A stretch of 64,000 nucleotides of DNA from Pseudomonadota bacterium (GTDB lineage: Bacteria; Pseudomonadota; Alphaproteobacteria; Rhodospirillales; Rhodospirillaceae), in assembly GCA_020160875.1 (NCBI GenBank), contig JAIUPE010000003.1:39864-103863 (forward strand), in the 5' to 3' direction. Below the pieces are notes generated by a model. It ran no database searches, was not told the DNA's origin, and was given only the letters and a program-made list of their open reading frames with translations. The position numbers and the translations under genes were made by a program. This document shows positions 56,017 to 64,000 of this stretch, in pieces (position 1 is the first letter of the stretch; every line of letters begins with the position of its first letter).

Positions 56017-56505
56017 TTAAGCGACCGGTACCGGCGTCATCGGCGTCGACAGTTCGAGCGGCAACGCGGTCGAGTATTTGATCTCTTCCATCACGAAGGT
56101 CGAGCTGACGTCGCTCAAGGCGACGCGCTTGATCAGGCGCTTATAGAACGAATCATAGGCGTCCATGTCTTTCACCACGACGCGCAGCAGATAGTCGATA
56201 TCGCCGGCCATGCGCCAGATGGCGGTGATTTCGGGCATCTCCTTCACCGCACGGGCGAACTTCTGCAGCCACACGTCGTCGTGCTGGCTGGTGCGGATGA
56301 TGACGAACACCGTCAGTCCAAGATTGAGCCGCTTCGCGTCGAGCAGCGCGACACGCGCCTTGATGATGCCGGCCTGCTCCATCTTTTGAATGCGTTTCCA
56401 GCACGGCGTCTGCGACAGCCCGACCTTTTGGGCGATCTCGGCGATGGAAAGCCCGGCGTTGTTCTGCAAAAGGGCCAGGATTTTGCGGTCGATGGGATCG
56501 AGCAT
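56017..56505 (-). CDS. Lrp/AsnC-family transcriptional regulator
   Basis: A 162-residue regulator: winged HTH (LDPIDRKILALLQNNAGLSI then VGLSQTPCWKRIQKMEQAGI) and a C-terminal RAM domain (MAGDIDYLLRVVVKDMDAYD). Lrp-type proteins sense amino acids and often control their own and neighbouring genes. The divergent neighbour is a serine acetyltransferase, making cysteine or serine metabolism a likely target. The gap between them contains two dyads. Confidence 0.93.
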   Translation of the reverse strand: MLDPIDRKILALLQNNAGLSIAEIAQKVGLSQTPCWKRIQKMEQAGIIKARVALLDAKRLNLGLTVFVIIRTSQHDDVWLQKFARAVKEMPEITAIWRMAGDIDYLLRVVVKDMDAYDSFYKRLIKRVALSDVSSTFVMEEIKYSTALPLELSTPMTPVPVA

Positions 56506-56737
56506 GGCGACTCCTTAGGGCTTCCGGCACCCGCCTCCGGTGTGCATAGCACCATCGGCGAAAGACGATGGTGCTGTTGGTAAGGGGAATATTCATCTCT
56601 TTTTGAGAGAATTGTCTAGGCTAGGAAGATATTTCTTTCCCTCTTTCCGGGTTTTCTGCTATCGGGCATGGGACTCGAAATTTACCCGACGACTCCCTAT
56701 GTGGAGCGGCCCGGGGCTGGATGTGGTGGAGTTCGTG
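56506..56737. promoter_or_regulatory. Divergent lrp/cysE control region with two dyads
   Basis: A 10-bp perfect inverted repeat, AGCACCATCG (56548-56557) and CGATGGTGCT (56566-56575), is followed by an AT-rich dyad, ATTCATCTC (56591-56599), TTTTT, GAGAGAAT (56605-56612), with one unpaired A. The second resembles Lrp-type binding sites. Both lie between divergent starts, so they likely serve regulation of one or both genes. Confidence 0.5.
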
Positions 56738-57478
56738 ATGGCCGGCGGCCTTGTTTCCATGCTGCGCTCGATCAAAGCGCGCGATCCTGCGGCGCGTTCG
56801 TTATTCGAAATCGCGCTGCTGTACCCTGGCCTCCGTGCCATGGCTTTCTATCGCGTCGCGCACGCCCTGTGGGGCTTGCGCCTGTCGTTCCTGGCGCGTC
56901 TCGTCTCGGAGATTGGCCGCTGGCTGTCGGGAATCGAGATCCATCCCGGCGCCGTGATCGGCAAGCGATTCTTCATCGACCATGGCACCGGCGTGGTTAT
57001 CGGCGAGACCGCGATCATCGGCGACGATGTGACCATGTACCACGGCGTGACCCTGGGCGGCGTTTCGACCGCACAGACGGGCCTGCGCCGTCACCCTATC
57101 ATCGAAGACAAAGTGATCATCGGCGCGGGCGCGCAGGTGCTGGGACCCATCACCGTCGGCCACGGCGCGCGCGTGGGCGCCAACGCGGTCGCCGTGCGCA
57201 ATGTACCGCCGGGCGTCACCGTCGTCGGAATCCCCGCGCAAGAAGCCCTGCCGCGCGGCGCCGTGCAGGTCGACAACTTTGTGCCGTACGGTTCATGCGA
57301 CGACAAGGCCGATCCGACGTCGCGCGCGATCGGGGCCTTACTGAACGAAGTCGAAGCCTTGCGCCGCCGCATCACGCAGGTGGAAAGCGAATTCCGCGAA
57401 CCGTCCACCGCGAATTCATGGCAGTCCAACGAGCCACGCCTGAAGAAGGTGCACGACGCGTCGGATTTGAGCGGCTGA
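56738..57478 (+). CDS. cysE: Serine O-acetyltransferase (EpsC/CysE type)
   Basis: I prefer ATG 56738 ([16 protein letters not shown]) with GGAG six bases upstream, giving 246 residues; ATG 56699 is possible, and the open frame to 56540 is not supported. The left-handed beta-helix hexapeptides are clear: [60 protein letters not shown]. The His-Asp pair in FIDHGTG acts on serine and acetyl-CoA to give O-acetylserine. A C-terminal coiled tail is longer than usual. Confidence 0.92.
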   Translation: MAGGLVSMLRSIKARDPAARSLFEIALLYPGLRAMAFYRVAHALWGLRLSFLARLVSEIGRWLSGIEIHPGAVIGKRFFIDHGTGVVIGETAIIGDDVTMYHGVTLGGVSTAQTGLRRHPIIEDKVIIGAGAQVLGPITVGHGARVGANAVAVRNVPPGVTVVGIPAQEALPRGAVQVDNFVPYGSCDDKADPTSRAIGALLNEVEALRRRITQVESEFREPSTANSWQSNEPRLKKVHDASDLSG

Positions 57479-57532
57479 AGCGGGACATGTCCTCCCCCTT
57501 CAGGTGAGGGGGGAAAGAAAGGCGACGCTCGG
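57479..57532. repeat. Small palindromic element between cysE and rnk
   Basis: TCCCCC (57493-57498) faces GGGGGA (57509-57514) around a ten-base loop, next to the palindrome GGACATGTCC (57483-57492). No U-tract follows on either strand. It may be a simple intergenic palindromic repeat. Confidence 0.35.
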
Positions 57533-57922
57533 TTAAGCGTCGAGCGGCTTTTCCACCTTCACGACCACCAACGTGCGCTCCTGCCCCCAAGGCATGGCAT
57601 AGGTAATGCGCTGGCCTTCCGTGAGGCCAATGAGCGCCGCGCCCACGGGCGTGAGCACCGAGACGCGCCCTTCCGTGATATCGGCTTCGTGCGGCATCAC
57701 CAATGTAATCACCACCGGCGACGGACGCGCGAGGTCGTGATAGCGCACGCGGGCGCCGAGCCGCACGACAGGTTGCGTTGTCGCGGACACGATCTCGGCG
57801 CGGTCCAGTTCATGTTCGAGATAGCGTCTGACGGGTGTATCGCCCGAAAGGTCGGCGAGTTTCGAGAGTTTCTCGAAATCGCCGGCGAGAACGGTCAAAG
57901 GGGGCTCGTAAGATGCGAGCAT
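57533..57922 (-). CDS. rnk: Rnk-like nucleoside diphosphate kinase regulator
   Basis: A 129-residue protein with a helical N-terminus and a GreA/GreB C-terminal FKBP-like domain (ARVRYHDLARPSPVVITLVM, then SVLTPVGAALIGLTEGQRIT). The short coiled region and the absence of the long Gre coiled coil fit Rnk, which binds RNA polymerase without RNA cleavage activity. GGAGGAT (57934-57928) is its ribosome site. Confidence 0.88.
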   Translation of the reverse strand: MLASYEPPLTVLAGDFEKLSKLADLSGDTPVRRYLEHELDRAEIVSATTQPVVRLGARVRYHDLARPSPVVITLVMPHEADITEGRVSVLTPVGAALIGLTEGQRITYAMPWGQERTLVVVKVEKPLDA

Positions 57923-58229
57923 GAAAAATCCTCCAAAAAAGGGATGAGCCGGCGCGCTTCAGCGCCGGATTTTATTGTCTGGGGTTGGGAAGAGAGCGCC
58001 TAAGAAGCGGCGCTTTGTGATGCGCGCCAACCGGCGCGCGCGCAGCTTCTTAGGCCTCGCCGCCTACGATGAGGCGACCGGCGATACCGTGGCTAAGAAA
58101 ATGCGTACGGGTGTTCATGCCATAAACATGGGCCCTCCCGGCCGAAAGTCAACCCCATGCGCTTGCGGACGACGCCGCGCCTCGGGATATACTGGCTCCC
58201 CACTTCGCCGCCCCACGACAGGACCTCCC
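57923..58229. other. Structured intergenic region between rnk and the Kef antiporter
   Basis: This 307-base gap has no convincing gene. CCGGCGC (57949-57955) pairs with GCGCCGG (57962-57968) in the rnk leader; on the minus strand a T6 run follows eight bases later, just before the rnk ribosome site. Further right, GCCTAAGAAGC (57998-58008) pairs with GCTTCTTAGGC (58045-58055), and inside it GCGCGCC (58022-58028) pairs with GGCGCGC (58033-58039). This nested stem may be a regulatory RNA element or a small RNA. Confidence 0.5.
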
Positions 58230-60038
58230 ATGGATACGCTTACGCAAGCAGCGGTGTTTTTCGGCGCGGCGGTCCTCGTCGTCCCGATTTTTCGCCGTTT
58301 AGGCCTAGGAGCGGTGCTCGGTTATCTCGCGGCCGGGGCCGTCATCGGTCCCTTCGGCCTGTCGTTGATCGCCGACGTCGAAGCCGCCGCGCACCTGGCG
58401 GAATTCGGCGTGGTCCTGCTGCTCTTCATCATCGGGCTCGAGCTGAATCCCACCCGCCTGTGGACCATGCGCAGCCTTGTTTTCGGTCTGGGCAGTGCGC
58501 AGGTGTTCGTGACCGGCGCGCTGCTGGCCGTCGCGGGCGTGTATTTCGGCCTGGGCACCGGCGCAGCGATTGTCACCGGCGTCGCGCTCGCCTTTTCCTC
58601 CACCGCCTTCGTCCTGCAGACATTGGCGGAGCGCGGCGAGTTGAAGGACCGTCACGGACGCGCGGCTTTCGCGGTACTCTTATTCCAGGATATCGCCGCA
58701 ATTCCACTTCTGGCAGCCGTGCCGTTCTTGGCGCCCGATCAGATCGAGCGCGACACCGCGTCACTGTTGCTCGGCGCCGCGCGCGTCGCGGCTGTGCTGA
58801 CCGCGGTCGTCATCGGAGGTCACTTCCTCCTCCGTCCGATCCTGCGCATTGTCGCGAACACACGTATCCCGGAATTGTTCACGGCCACCGCGCTGCTCAT
58901 CGTCAGCGGCACGGCGCTTCTGATGAATTCGGTCGGCATCTCGATGGCGCTGGGCGCGTTTCTGGCGGGCGTCCTACTCGCCAACACCGAGTACCGGCAT
59001 CAGCTGGAAGCCGACATCGAGCCGTTCAAGGGCCTTCTGCTCGGCCTCTTCTTCATGTCGGTGGGCATGGGTCTCAATCTCGGCCTGATGAGGGAGAATG
59101 CGCGGGATGTGGCGCTGCTGGTCGCGGGCCTCATGATCGTCAAAGGCGCCGTTCTATTCGCCGTTGGGCGGATCTGGGACCTCAATAAAAAAGCCGCCGG
59201 CGACTTTGCGCTGGCCCTTCCTCAAGGCGGCGAATTCGCTTTTGTCATCTTCACGGCGGCGATTGGCGCCGGCTTGATGGCGCGGGACGTGCATGACCTT
59301 CTGGTCCTCGTGGTCAGCCTTTCCATCGCGGCCACGCCGCTGGCGCGCATCGGTTATGACTGGCTGACACGCGGCCTGGTTCCGCCGGCCGATCCAGGCT
59401 ACGACGTCGCGCCGATCACGGATCATCCGGTGATCATCGCGGGATTCGGACGTTTCGGACAAATCACCGGACGTATCCTGGCCGCCAAGCGCATCCCCTT
59501 CATCGCGCTCGATGCCAGCGCCGAACAGGTGGACTTCGTGAAGCGCTTCGGCGCCGAGATCTATTACGGCGATGCTTCGCGCCTCGAACTCCTGCGCGCC
59601 GCGCGAGCCGAGAGCGCCCAAATTCTTGTCTTGGCGATCGACGATGTGGAAGCATCGCTGCGCACCGCCGAGACCGTGGCGCGCCATTTCCCTCACCTGC
59701 AGATTTACGCGCGTTCACGCAACCGCCAGCACACGCATCGCCTCATGGACCTCGGCGTGCGCGTCCTGCGGCGCGAAACCTTCCTGTCGGCCTTGGATCT
59801 CACGAAGGAAGTGTTGCGCGGACTCGGCGTCAGCGCGAAAGAGGCCGAGCGCACCGTGAAGACGTTCCAGGAATATGACGAGCGTCGGTTGGCCGAGCAT
59901 CACACGCATTATAACGATGAGGAAAAGATGCGCGGCCTAGCCAAGAGCGCCGCCAAGGAACTGGAAGAGATGTTCATGCGCGATGCGATCGAACAGGCGG
60001 CCGACGAGGCTAAACCCAGTCGCACGCGCGCGGCCTAG
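58230..60038 (+). CDS. Kef-type monovalent cation:proton antiporter with RCK domain
   Basis: From ATG 58230 (MDTLTQAAVFF) with AGGA upstream, the protein has 602 residues. About 380 residues form the CPA2 antiporter domain with roughly 12 helices (GLGAVLGYLAAGAVIGPFGL, FGVVLLLFIIGLELNP). Then comes an RCK/TrkA-N domain, VIIAGFGRFGQITGRILAAK with the Rossmann glycines. Kef systems export potassium in response to thiol stress; glutathione binding cannot be judged here. The C-terminal tail is charged. Confidence 0.92.
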   Translation: MDTLTQAAVFFGAAVLVVPIFRRLGLGAVLGYLAAGAVIGPFGLSLIADVEAAAHLAEFGVVLLLFIIGLELNPTRLWTMRSLVFGLGSAQVFVTGALLAVAGVYFGLGTGAAIVTGVALAFSSTAFVLQTLAERGELKDRHGRAAFAVLLFQDIAAIPLLAAVPFLAPDQIERDTASLLLGAARVAAVLTAVVIGGHFLLRPILRIVANTRIPELFTATALLIVSGTALLMNSVGISMALGAFLAGVLLANTEYRHQLEADIEPFKGLLLGLFFMSVGMGLNLGLMRENARDVALLVAGLMIVKGAVLFAVGRIWDLNKKAAGDFALALPQGGEFAFVIFTAAIGAGLMARDVHDLLVLVVSLSIAATPLARIGYDWLTRGLVPPADPGYDVAPITDHPVIIAGFGRFGQITGRILAAKRIPFIALDASAEQVDFVKRFGAEIYYGDASRLELLRAARAESAQILVLAIDDVEASLRTAETVARHFPHLQIYARSRNRQHTHRLMDLGVRVLRRETFLSALDLTKEVLRGLGVSAKEAERTVKTFQEYDERRLAEHHTHYNDEEKMRGLAKSAAKELEEMFMRDAIEQAADEAKPSRTRAA

Positions 60039-60039
60039 A

Positions 60040-60082
60040 GCGCGTTCCGGCGAAGTGGAAGCCGGTTCGCCGTAGAACGCGC
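60040..60082. repeat. REP-like palindromic element
   Basis: GCGCGTTC (60040-60047) pairs with GAACGCGC (60075-60082), and inside it CGGCGAA (60048-60054) pairs with TTCGCCG (60066-60072), around a GTGGAAGCCGG loop. The GAAGTGGAAxCCGGTTC core resembles intergenic palindromes that I recall as abundant in alphaproteobacterial genomes. It follows directly behind the antiporter stop. Confidence 0.6.
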
Positions 60083-60096
60083 GACCAAATAAGAAT

Positions 60097-60139
60097 CTAG
60101 GGCGTGTTGGCGATTCGACATGACTTCAACACGCCCTAG
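60097..60139. repeat. Second palindromic element behind the antiporter
   Basis: CTAGGGCGTGTTG (60097-60109) and CAACACGCCCTAG (60127-60139) form a perfect 13-bp inverted repeat with a 17-base loop. It covers the stop codon of the leftward sulfotransferase-like gene. It can act as a bidirectional stop or be a mobile palindromic repeat that overran the gene end. Confidence 0.65.
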
Positions 60140-60744
60140 GCGACCTCGCCCGGTGGCTCTTGAGCCTCCGGCGAATTCACGTTGGCGCGGCCCCACCACG
60201 CCAGAGGCACGCCCAAGGCGCCACCCAGTTTCTCGGCCGCGTCCGGCGCGGCGATATCCAATTCAAGAAAGTTGGAATCTTTGAAGAGGACGCGCACAGC
60301 CTCGTAGTGTCCTTCGATCCAACGTATCAAGTGCGTTGTTCTGATTCCGTAGCCCCGAGGCAATCCCGGGATATCGCATGCCGCGAGCCGGTTTTGCAGG
60401 TCGCCCCATCTTGAGATGGACGACGCTACCGAAGCGGGATCACGCCAATTCAGAAGGAAAAGGCAGTCCGGATGCGCTTGCCGGATCCAGGCAAGGATAC
60501 TGAAATCGAGGTTCGGCCATAAATTTATGCCCTCTTCGGGCAAACATACATCGGCTTGCGTAATCGCATCATACGCCTCAAGCGATGCAAAGGGCGGGCG
60601 CCCGCGATAGAAGTTGTCGTAAATAATCTCGCCAACGAAACCTTCGGCGCATTTCCAGTGCGCCGACCTTAGACCAGAACACTGTAAAGCTTCGTGAATC
60701 GTTGACGTACCGGACTTTGGGAATCCCACGAGAAATAATTTCAT
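60136..60744 (-). CDS. Sulfotransferase-like P-loop protein
   Basis: A 202-residue protein with the 5'-phosphosulfate-binding loop FLVGFPKSGTSTIHEAL and a 3'-phosphate motif LLNWRDPASVASSISRW. This is the PAPS-dependent sulfotransferase pattern, at the short end of the family. Codon use and base composition look less GC-rich than the neighbours, suggesting recent transfer. Its stop lies inside a palindromic element. Acceptor unknown. Confidence 0.8.
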   Translation of the reverse strand: MKLFLVGFPKSGTSTIHEALQCSGLRSAHWKCAEGFVGEIIYDNFYRGRPPFASLEAYDAITQADVCLPEEGINLWPNLDFSILAWIRQAHPDCLFLLNWRDPASVASSISRWGDLQNRLAACDIPGLPRGYGIRTTHLIRWIEGHYEAVRVLFKDSNFLELDIAAPDAAEKLGGALGVPLAWWGRANVNSPEAQEPPGEVA

Positions 60745-60994
60745 ATCGCTTCGCGCGCCAGATACTCCGTTCAGCGCGATTGCGCCGGGCCGTTAGGGTA
60801 GCTGGTGGACTCGATTTCGATAGTCGGGATACCCTTAGTGGGGCGCTTCTCCACGCATCGCCTCGTCCGCGATCCGGGCGTCCAACGGCCTCCGCCGGGT
60901 CCTGGTACGGGTGATGGACTGCTGATAAGAACGCCGCACCGATTTTTGTTACAAATTTCATGTCGCGTCCTCCTCCCCTGCACAACGAGTTGCC
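60745..60994 (-). pseudogene. Possible decayed or unrecognised short gene
   Basis: A strong ribosome site, GGGGAGGAGG on the minus strand, precedes ATG 60962 ([20 protein letters not shown]). After about 27 codons the most protein-like sequence moves to other frames (LDARIADEAMRGE, then PTKGIPTIEIESTSYPN), as expected after frameshifts. The frame from ATG 60962 also runs into the sulfotransferase start. It might equally be a short leader ORF. Confidence 0.25.
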
Positions 60995-62797
60995 ATGACC
61001 GAGCCTCTGAATTACAGCGACGACTTTCTGCGTTCGATTCTGAAAGACGTGCGCACGATCGCCATGGTCGGCGCCTCATCGCACTGGAACCGTCCCAGCT
61101 ACTTCGTCGCGAAGTATTTGAAGGCCAAGGGCTACCGCGTCATCCCGGTCAATCCGCAGACGGCCGGCCAGGATCTGCTCGGCGAAAAGGTCTACGCCTC
61201 GCTGAAGGATATCCCGGACAAGGTCGACATGGTGGATGTCTTCCGCGCGTCTGAATACACACCGGGCATCGTCGACGAGGCGATTGCGATTGGAGCCAAG
61301 GTGGTGTGGATGCAGCTTGGCGTGCGCAATGACGCGGCGGCCAAGGCGGGCGAAGCAGCGGGCCTGAGCGTTATCATGAACCGCTGCCCCAAGATCGAAT
61401 TCAGCCGCCTTGCGGGCGAACTCTCATGGAGCGGGGTGAACTCGCGCCTGATCTCGAACCGCGCACCGGCCGCGCCTACAGCCGGCGCCGTGCGCGGCGC
61501 GCCGCGTCCCGTGGCGGCCGGCGACTACGGCTTCGAAACCCGCGCGGTGCATTCGGGCGCCATGCCGGACCCGGTCACGGGCGCGCGCATCACGCCGATC
61601 TATCAGACCGCCTCCTACGTGTTCAAAGACGTCGACCATGCCGCGTCGCTCTTCAATCTGCACGACTTTGGCTATCTCTATACGCGCGTATCCAACCCGA
61701 CCGTGTCGGTGCTGGAAGAGCGGCTGGCGAGCCTCGAGGGCGGACGCGCCGCGGTGGCGACCGCCTCGGGCCACGCCGCACAGTTCATCACGTTCTTCAC
61801 GCTGCTTTCGCCCGGCGACGAATTTGTCGCTTCCCGCAATCTCTATGGCGGCTCGCTCACCCAATTCGGGCTTTCGTTCAAGAAGTTGGGCTGGACCTGT
61901 CACTTCGTCGATCCGAACGATCCGGAAAATTTCCGCAAGGCGATAACGCCCAAGTGCAAGGCGATCTTCATCGAGAGCCTGGCGAACCCGGGCGGCATTG
62001 TCTTGGATATCGAAGCGATCGCGAACATCGCGCATGACGCGGGTATTCCACTGATCGTCGATAACACCCTCGCGACCCCGTACCTGTGCCAGCCGTTCTC
62101 CTTCGGCGCCGATATCGTGCTTCACTCGACGACCAAATTCCTGTCGGGACACGGTAATGCGCTGGGCGGCATGCTGATCGAGTCCGGGCGGTTCGATTGG
62201 GCGCAGGGCAACAAGTTCCCGTCGCTGACCGATCCGGAGCCGGCCTATCACGGCCTGAAGTTCTACGAGAACTTCGGCGACTTCGCCTTCACGACCAAGG
62301 CGCGCGCGGTGGCCTTACGCGATTTCGGTCCGGCGCAGGCGCCCATGAACGCCTTCCTGACCATCATGGGCATCGAGACCCTGGCGCTGCGCATGGAGCG
62401 CCATGTGAAGAACGCGCAAGTCGTGGCGGAATTCCTGGAAAAACATCCGAAAGTCGCCTGGGTGTCTTATGCGGGTCTTCCCAGCAACAAGTACTACGCG
62501 TTGGGGCAGAAGTATCTGCGCCGGGGCGCCGGCGGCGTCATGACATTTGGCCTCAAGGGCGGGTTCGACGCCGGTTCAAAGCTTGTGGAATCCGTGCGCT
62601 TATTCTCCCACCTCGCCAACATCGGCGACACGCGTAGTCTGATCCTTCATCCGGCGTCGACCACGCACCGTCAGTTGACCGCCGAACAGCAAATCGCCGC
62701 CGGCGCGGGTCCGGACGTGGTCCGCCTGTCGGTGGGGATTGAAAGCGCCGACGATCTCGTGAGCGATTTGGATCAGGCCCTGGCGCTGGTCGGCTAA
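60995..62797 (+). CDS. CoA-binding domain fused to O-acetylhomoserine sulfhydrylase
   Basis: A 600-residue protein with two units. Residues 1-145 are a CoA-binding Rossmann domain ([49 protein letters not shown]) like YccU. A Pro/Ala-rich linker (about 150-178) leads to a Cys/Met-metabolism PLP domain with K381 in [37 protein letters not shown] and [11 protein letters not shown], typical of O-acetylhomoserine sulfhydrylase (MetY). It makes homocysteine from O-acetylhomoserine and sulfide. The PLP domain starts with the normal FETRAVHSG. Confidence 0.9.
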   Translation: MTEPLNYSDDFLRSILKDVRTIAMVGASSHWNRPSYFVAKYLKAKGYRVIPVNPQTAGQDLLGEKVYASLKDIPDKVDMVDVFRASEYTPGIVDEAIAIGAKVVWMQLGVRNDAAAKAGEAAGLSVIMNRCPKIEFSRLAGELSWSGVNSRLISNRAPAAPTAGAVRGAPRPVAAGDYGFETRAVHSGAMPDPVTGARITPIYQTASYVFKDVDHAASLFNLHDFGYLYTRVSNPTVSVLEERLASLEGGRAAVATASGHAAQFITFFTLLSPGDEFVASRNLYGGSLTQFGLSFKKLGWTCHFVDPNDPENFRKAITPKCKAIFIESLANPGGIVLDIEAIANIAHDAGIPLIVDNTLATPYLCQPFSFGADIVLHSTTKFLSGHGNALGGMLIESGRFDWAQGNKFPSLTDPEPAYHGLKFYENFGDFAFTTKARAVALRDFGPAQAPMNAFLTIMGIETLALRMERHVKNAQVVAEFLEKHPKVAWVSYAGLPSNKYYALGQKYLRRGAGGVMTFGLKGGFDAGSKLVESVRLFSHLANIGDTRSLILHPASTTHRQLTAEQQIAAGAGPDVVRLSVGIESADDLVSDLDQALALVG

Positions 62798-63180
62798 CCG
62801 CGCCGCGCGCCGAGGGCGGCGCGCACAGCTTCCGCGAGCTGGGCAAGGGTCAGGGGTTTCTGCAGCACCCGATAGTCGGCCCAGGCGCCGCCGAGCCCCT
62901 CGCGGCCATAGCCGGTGATGAAGAGGATCGGCACGCCGTCCCGCGCCAACGTCTCGGCCAAGGGAAAGATCGCCTGGCCACCGAGATTGACGTCGAGCAC
63001 CGCGAGCCCTGGTTTCTTCTCGGCGGCGAGCTTGAAGCCACCGTCGAGGCGGCTCGCGTGCCGCACCGCGCCCGCGCCGAGTTCGAACAACATATCCTCG
63101 ATCAGGAACGATACGAGGCTTTCATCCTCGACCAGGAGGACATCGACGCCGTGCAGCTCCGCCAACAACGTACCGGTCAT
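62794..63180 (-). CDS. Single-domain response regulator
   Basis: A 128-residue receiver domain without output domain. The acidic pocket (E18, D19), phosphoacceptor D63 (AVLDVNLGG), Thr/Ser site near ITGYG, and K108 (VLQKPLT) are present. It lies 24 bases behind the kinase gene, so the pair is probably a cognate phosphorelay with output through another protein. Such lone receivers paired with HWE kinases are common in alphaproteobacteria. Confidence 0.92.
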   Translation of the reverse strand: MTGTLLAELHGVDVLLVEDESLVSFLIEDMLFELGAGAVRHASRLDGGFKLAAEKKPGLAVLDVNLGGQAIFPLAETLARDGVPILFITGYGREGLGGAWADYRVLQKPLTLAQLAEAVRAALGARRG

Positions 63181-63204
63181 ATGCGCGCGTAATCCTTGGG
63201 GGGC

Positions 63205-64000
63205 CTAGAGCGGAATTTCAATGGTGCAGGTAAAGCCTTCCGGCGGATAAGCCGCGGCGTAGGTTCCTTTGAGCTCAGCGCTCACCGCGCGCTCGATGAA
63301 GCGCGTACCGTAACCCAGCTTCTCCGGCGGCCGGGCGACGGGACCTCCGCTTTCGCGCCATTCAAGACGCAGGCGGTCCTGCGTGATAAGCAGCCAATCC
63401 ACACGAAGATGCCCCCCTCCGGCGGACAGCGCGCCGTATTTCACGGCATTGGTGGCGAGTTCGTTCAGCACCATCGCCACGGGGATCGCCACCCGCGGCG
63501 CGAGAACCACTTCAGGGCCTTCCAGATGCAGCCGCTCACGCATCGCATACGGCTCGATCACGGATCTTGCGATATCGGCGAGGACCGCGCTTTCCCATTT
63601 CTGGTTGCTGAGGATGTTGTGAGCGCTGGACAACGCAAGCAACCGGGATTCGGCGGCCGTGCGGTAGGCGGCATTTTCCGGAATATCCGGGAGACCGCGC
63701 GCGACGATTCCTTGAACGGCGCTGAGCGTGTTTTTCACGCGGTGATTCAGCTCGTTCATCAGCAGGGAGCGATGCCCTTCGGCACGCACAAGCTTGGTCG
63801 CGAGATTGCTGGCGAAGACGAGCCCCACGAGCAGCATCGTCGCACCAATCGCGACCGTCAGCACGAGGGTATCGCGCGCCGGCCGGTCGAGGCTCGCCTG
63901 AGGGATACCGATCACCAGCACCCAGCCGGTTTCCTCGGACCGGGTAAAGGCGGCGAGGATCGGTTCGCCTTCCAGCGAGGTGGCGGGCACGAGACCGTTG
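63205..64000 (-). CDS. HWE/HisKA_2 sensor histidine kinase (5' truncated)
   Basis: The gene continues past the right edge of the window. Visible parts: the end of a sensory domain (SLEGEPILAAFTRSEETGWV), a membrane helix (LVLTVAIGATMLLVGLVFAS), the phosphoacceptor box MNELNHRVKNTLSAVQGIV, and the ATPase with NELATNAVKYGAL and RFIERAVSAELKGTYAA. The visible sensor part resembles dCache/HAMP-less kinases of this class. It most likely phosphorylates the single-domain regulator downstream. Confidence 0.88.
   Translation of the reverse strand, partial: NGLVPATSLEGEPILAAFTRSEETGWVLVIGIPQASLDRPARDTLVLTVAIGATMLLVGLVFASNLATKLVRAEGHRSLLMNELNHRVKNTLSAVQGIVARGLPDIPENAAYRTAAESRLLALSSAHNILSNQKWESAVLADIARSVIEPYAMRERLHLEGPEVVLAPRVAIPVAMVLNELATNAVKYGALSAGGGHLRVDWLLITQDRLRLEWRESGGPVARPPEKLGYGTRFIERAVSAELKGTYAAAYPPEGFTCTIEIPL

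Noticed and set aside
57975..58229. 85-codon extension of the Kef antiporter
   Set aside because: It contains no signal or homology, overlaps strong inverted repeats, and the antiporter domain begins right at ATG 58230.
1..64000. tRNA, rRNA, transposase or prophage genes
   Set aside because: I read for T-loop motifs, transposase-like ORFs and phage structural genes and found none I could support; a tRNA scan would settle the first.

Overview
The window is GC-rich, densely packed bacterial chromosome. The gene families point to an alphaproteobacterium: an argD-argF-hslO run, a DUF4175 (TIGR02302-type) membrane protein, a ZitP-like zinc-finger/DUF3426 protein, an HWE-type histidine kinase, coenzyme B12-dependent ribonucleotide reductase, etfBA with 3-hydroxybutyryl-CoA dehydrogenase, and a 3' palindromic repeat of a type I associate with this class. 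I do not name a genus. I saw no rRNA, tRNA, CRISPR array, transposase or prophage gene.

Layout. 1-13.9 kb: a 5'-truncated TPR/glycosyltransferase-like gene, an AT-rich gap, a strongly expressed-looking Ser/Thr/Ala-rich exported protein with its own promoter and a double-hairpin terminator, then a type II secretion (T2SS) block gspF-G-H-I-J-K-L-M-C-like-D, a Sel1-repeat protein and two small proteins. gspE (ATPase) and gspO (prepilin peptidase) are not here. 13.9-20.4 kb: SIS isomerase, apaG, folE, then a leftward argD-argF-hslO-hypothetical operon preceded by a structured leader, and an orphan ABC-2 permease. 20.4-25.5 kb: recX, then a tightly packed leftward operon of LptG-like permease, PAP2 phosphatase, unknown 154-aa protein, type III polyketide synthase and ICMT-family methyltransferase, which looks like a phenolic-lipid synthesis and handling cassette; cobalamin adenosyltransferase is divergent to it.

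25.5-34.2 kb: etfB-etfA-hbd, a GT39/ArnT-like glycosyltransferase with a second PAP2 phosphatase, a TlpA-like thioredoxin, argH, a 42-aa LptM-like lipoprotein and lysA. 34.2-49.6 kb: DUF4175 protein facing a 792-aa zinc-finger protein with a large repetitive linker; ftsE-ftsX, a DUF218 protein, plsC-like acyltransferase, a 63-aa protein, an ABC-2 ATPase/permease pair, tex, a DUF2188 protein, a Cys-cluster protein and a sulfite dehydrogenase pair (molybdopterin subunit plus cytochrome c).

49.6-64 kb: nrdJ followed by two perfect DnaA boxes, a CHAD gene with a Pho-box-like upstream site, a PEP mutase/isocitrate lyase-family enzyme, a PhyH-like dioxygenase, a methyltransferase with a duplicated 3' tail, lrp/cysE divergent pair, rnk, a Kef-type antiporter, a sulfotransferase-like gene, a fused CoA-binding/O-acetylhomoserine sulfhydrylase protein, and a single-domain response regulator next to a truncated HWE kinase.

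Links between genes: the T2SS genes and the exported Ser/Thr-rich protein may be one secretion unit; cobalamin adenosyltransferase can supply the cofactor for NrdJ; argD, argF and argH serve arginine synthesis; cysE and the sulfhydrylase fusion serve sulfur amino acid synthesis. The best candidates for an undescribed system are the LptG/PAP2/PKS/ICMT operon, the repetitive ZitP-like protein, and the surface protein/T2SS locus.
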